Shown: one piece after another, positions 60,492 through 64,000 of the stretch
Position numbering within the stretch: position 1 is the stretch's first letter
Layout of the letters: the number at the start of each line of letters is the position of its first letter
NCBI GenBank assembly: GCA_039881145.1
Contig: JAYKKI010000032.1
Coordinates: forward strand, 10,541,001-10,605,000
Direction of reading: 5' to 3'
Length of the DNA stretch: 64,000 bases
Source: Druceiella hillmani
Lineage: Eukaryota; Arthropoda; Insecta; Lepidoptera; Hepialidae
Notes under the pieces: generated by a model
Database searches by the model: none
What the model was told of the DNA's origin: nothing
What the model saw: the letters and a program-made list of their open reading frames with translations, nothing else
Made by a program: the position numbers and the translations under genes

Positions 60492-60544
<53 letters not shown>
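60492..60544. repeat. (TA)n microsatellite
   Basis: About 26 TA units. Confidence 0.96.
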
Positions 60545-60547
<3 letters not shown>

Positions 60548-61328
60548 TTTTTTTTCTGTTCAAAGCAAAATACACTTGCGACATGTAGACGTTATATAAA
60601 CGTAAAAGCAAATGAAAAGTAATGGTATTTTATTTCCTTGTGAAACTAACACCATACTTTTTATTTTGCGAAAAGCCCTTTACGTAACGCCCTAAACAAA
60701 CAAACAATGGGACGGTACACGGTCTGATAAATAGGATGATGTTAAACTATTTCCTATTCCGACTCTAATTAGTTGTCTCAACCGAGTAAATCTTGCAATG
60801 GGTGGGTATAATTAAACAGGAAGGAAACTGTCGGATTGTGGACTTTTCCTACAGAGTTCAAGTCCAAAATTTTGAAACTGGCTACATTTGTATTATTGTG
60901 ATAATTGGTAGATTACTACGAAATATTTTCCAATATATTATTTTACGATCATCCCACTAAATACATCATATTGCTTTTTATGATCGGGTTTCTTTTTAGC
61001 AACGGTGTGTTCAATTCCTTTCGTCTCAACCATATCATTCTCATACATTTGTCATCCCCAGTAATCAGGTGATTCAGCTATTTGAAATGACGAACTTAGA
61101 TTGAATTTCAAAAGATAAAAGTTGCATACATATATCTGCATGATAATTGAGTTGATATTGACTGATCACATAAGCAAACACTGTATTTGCAGACTGTGTA
61201 TACTCGTGTTAATATTGCCGTACCTTGAAAACGTTCAAGACCAATATGCAAAATCCGGGTTCAAATTCTAGACTTTCTGCAATTAATGATTATAATTTGT
61301 CGATATTAAAATCAACCGGTCCACCATG
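60545..61328. other. AT-rich DNA, nothing recognised
   Basis: AAATCAACCGGT at about 61309 also occurs at about 13262; flanks are too diverged to extend the match. Confidence 0.5.
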
Positions 61329-61770
61329 CATCAATATTTACTATTTAATGGTATGAGAGGTGACATTAGAGGAAGTTCTGAAATTTGATTTTATATTTAT
61401 GTATGTTCTTAATATCTCAGTTAGACAAGGTCCCATATATTCTGATATTAATTAGTTGTTAGTTTCAAATAAACCATCATCAATACATACTATTTAATGG
61501 TATGAGAGGTGATATTGGAGGAAGTTTTGAAATTGTATTTATGTATGTTTTTAGTATCTCATTTAGACAAGGTTCCATATATTCTGATATTAATTACTTG
61601 TTAGTTTCAAATAAACTATCATCAATACATACTATTTAATGGCACGAGATGTGATATTGGAGGAAGTCCTGAAATTTTATTTTTTATTTATGTATGTTTT
61701 TAGTATCTCAGTTAGACAAGGTTCCATATATATTCTGATATTAAATAATTGTTAGTTTCAAATAAACCAT
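61329..61770. repeat. Three-copy minisatellite, unit 142-151 bp
   Basis: The units begin CATCAATA at 61329, 61478 and 61620, each with ACTATTTAATGG, GAGAGGTGA(C/T)ATT or a variant, AGTTAGACAAGGT or a variant, and TTAGTTTCAAATAAAC(C/T)AT at the end. Copy-specific indels of 2-9 bp. No open frame spans it. Confidence 0.94.
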
Positions 61771-62104
61771 TATAAGCATTCGGCGCCAGCAAGCCATCAC
61801 CAGCAATACCTCTATTGCATTATCGTAAAAATATTATAAATTCCTCAGACTGAAGTTGTGGATAATTTCCACTGTTGCTTAATTTCGTACCTACCAGCCA
61901 CTACAAACAACCTGTTTGAAGAGGCTTACCAATTTAAAAAAATTTTGAAAAAAATTATTTATTTTAGAATTAAAAAAATGAAACAATCCCGAGATTGAAA
62001 ATCAGGAAAAAACAAAAAATTGAATAAGATATGTGATTGAAACCGGAAACAGAAAAATACTATAGACATAAATGCGCATATATTATATTTTCAAAATATC
62101 AAAA

Positions 62105-62258
62105 AATTTAATATATTTGTCGTTAATTTTGTAGAAATTTATTATTCACAATTAAATGAAATTTTGTGATGTAGTATAATTTCTACTTTCTTTAAGTTCT
62201 TTACCACGACCTAGGTTTCATTGTATTACAACATCGTCAGGTGGGCTATTAGTAAAGA
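62105..62258 (-). ncRNA. Hammerhead ribozyme-like repeat, copy C
   Basis: On minus the ribozyme lies at 62257-62199: CTTTA, bulge CTAATAGC, CCAC, CTGACGA, one extra T, stem II GTTGT-AAT-ACAAT (ending in a G.U wobble), GAAA, C-CTAG-G, TC, GTGG and TAAAG. CTTTA/TAAAG and CCAC/GTGG form stem I. Predicted cleavage lies between 62208 and 62207. Beyond CATTTAATTGT the repeat continues (GAATAATAAATTTC, AAAATTAACG), matching the end of the 41-kb insertion (AAATAATGAATTTC, AAAATTAACG). This extends the unit to about 155 bp. Confidence 0.68.
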
Positions 62259-63820
62259 ATAAAAATTGAGATTAAAATAAGAAAAGAATTGTTAATAAGA
62301 AAAATAATCTAATGCTAAATATAACTTTTAAGAAACAATTTTAAAAAAGTCAATACCGCCTGTATTTTTTAAACTGTAGCCATTACATAAACACATTAAC
62401 AATAAACTGTTAACTGAAGTTGATTATAATGGTTTTGTTGTTGTTAAAATTATTGTATTTTCCGATTTTTTTGAGTTTTACTTGATTTTTTCGATAAACC
62501 TATCAAGCCTGTGAGTTTCATGGCTTATTATGGTATATCTATGGAATGATGCAACATATATCTACGGAATGGCTTATTATGGATTGATGCAACGAGACAC
62601 AATATACACTTTGTTTCATCTTACTAGTTCAAAGAATTCCGTAGAAACAACATTAACAAACTATTATGAAAATGACATGACTTTTCACAATAGAAAAAAT
62701 ATTTCTCATTTGCGTAATTAAATATTGAGATAAAACTTTTAACTAGCTTATTTCTTTTGAATTTTCATTACCAACAGTGTAATTTTTATTTTTGTAATAC
62801 CTGGCAAAACTCTATATAAACTTTATACATCTCCTTTTACGCCTATTGCGCACGAATATAGGAATTGTAGTTAAATTGTGAATGAATGTAATTATGATAG
62901 TACTGAGCATTACATATATACATTACATTATAACACCGAAATATATGTCAACATAGCCAGTATTTAGATTATTAGATTTCAGTAAGTGGAAATCGGTATA
63001 TTAATATAAAGTTTAATTTAAATTCTTTACTCAAATTTATCGACATTAAAAAGATTAGATAATTTATGAACTTATTTTTCTTCACTTGTCATTCAACACG
63101 GATAAGGAAAAAGTCGACTGCCATAATTAAAAATGCTGCCCAGAACATTAAAATACGAAAAGTGGTATTCCATTGTTATGTAAATCCATTTGAATAGTTG
63201 ATGAGCTTTAAAAAAAATAAATTTAGATGAAACTTCTTGTACAAAGCCAGAATCTAAAAAGTTTTCCTTTTAAATTTTCTAAAACTAAATATTGTAAAAT
63301 TAAAGAAACTTTCCTTCTCTAATATTTGCAAATATATTTTGTATATTGCTTCGAATGGAAAGTCATTTGAAGCATTATATTTTTAAACGGCATTTAAAAA
63401 TTAAAAATGACTCCACTTGAAGTGATATGTAAATATTTGAAAATATTTTTATAATTTAATTAAAATTCGTATTTAAAACGTGGAAAAATGTCATGAACAT
63501 AAGTTCAAAAGCATAAAAATATTGGGGCTATGACTGATGGAGGGACATACAAAGGCGCCGTATTTATTTTAATCATTATCAAATTCTTCCGATTAATTTT
63601 AAAATCACCAATTTCTTTTATTTGAAAATAATTCACCTTCAATATAGTTTCAAAATTAACACCAAACAACAGTCATACTACAAAATAGTTGTATATTTCA
63701 AAACTATCGGACTGCGTGAAGAACCACTGTGTACTTTACGACAAATTAACGATTGAAATAAGCGTGTTACGTTGTTCTGACATATATTTCAATACATTAC
63801 ATTTAATACATTATCACTTA
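62259..63820. other. AT-rich DNA, nothing recognised
   Basis: A local imperfect duplication near 62520-62595 (GGAATGATGCAAC, GGATTGATGCAAC, TGGCTTATTATGG twice) opens a 63-codon frame with no recognised product. Confidence 0.5.
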
Positions 63821-63821
63821 C

Positions 63822-63870
63822 ACACACACAAAGTCACACAGGCGCGCGCACACACACGCGCACACACATA

Positions 63871-63941
<71 letters not shown>
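63822..63941. repeat. (CA)n / (CG)n tract followed by (TA)n
   Basis: CACACACA, GGCGCGCGCACACACACGCG and then long (TA)n with TGTA interruptions: the same order of alternating GC-rich tract then (TA)n as at 9.5-9.9 kb. Confidence 0.95.
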
Positions 63942-63942
<1 letters not shown>

Positions 63943-64000
63943 GAGCGTCTTGATCGATGAGAATTTGTTTAAATCGAATCAAGCTCAAACAAATCTAAAA

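Overview
This is a 64-kb stretch of very AT-rich eukaryotic DNA with no recognisable host gene. The evidence is the abundance of (TA)n microsatellites, many decayed class I and class II transposons, tandem minisatellites and short, scattered open frames without family resemblance. The transposon types (a non-LTR reverse transcriptase with an ATG-repeat tail, a K02A2.6-like Ty3/gypsy element, Tc1-like and piggyBac transposases) suggest an insect or other arthropod. That is inference; the species cannot be named. No rRNA, tRNA, CRISPR array or bacterial-type operon was seen.

Layout. 0-14 kb: foldback element, (TA)n tracts, Tc1-like transposase remnant (5.3-5.7 kb, minus), Ty3/gypsy pol remnant with a probable 3' LTR (7.4-9.3 kb, plus), two alternating purine-pyrimidine tracts, and a 135-bp repeat that stays open as 45-residue repeats (11.4-11.7 kb, minus). 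14-29 kb: mostly featureless, with a retropepsin-like scrap (15.7 kb, minus), the first hammerhead-like repeat (19.8 kb) and a 0.7-kb three-copy minisatellite (26.3-27.0 kb). 29.7-36.1 kb: a large inverted duplication around a (TA)60 tract. A complete but dead piggyBac element (30.2-31.96 kb) sits in the left arm only; the right arm keeps the empty TTAA site. 36.3-40.6 kb: direct duplications of neighbouring sequence. 41.0-41.35 kb: a near-perfect foldback insertion holding two head-to-head hammerhead-like ribozymes. 47.2-48.2 kb: non-LTR reverse transcriptase with an open frame but a destroyed YADD motif. 52-61 kb: a hub whose blocks match loci scattered over the first 41 kb. 61.3-61.8 kb: a second minisatellite. 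62.2 kb: the last hammerhead-like repeat.

The most interesting item is a dispersed repeat of about 110-155 bp. Its copies at 19.8, 41.1, 41.2 and 62.2 kb fold, by eye, as type I hammerhead ribozymes with a minimal stem III, the architecture known from Penelope-like elements and retrozymes. One insertion has a 13-bp target-site duplication, an unoccupied homologous site at 58.3 kb, and an inverted copy of its own flanking DNA. Nothing in the window looks like a set of genes working together; it reads as a record of nested transposition, inverted duplication and decay.
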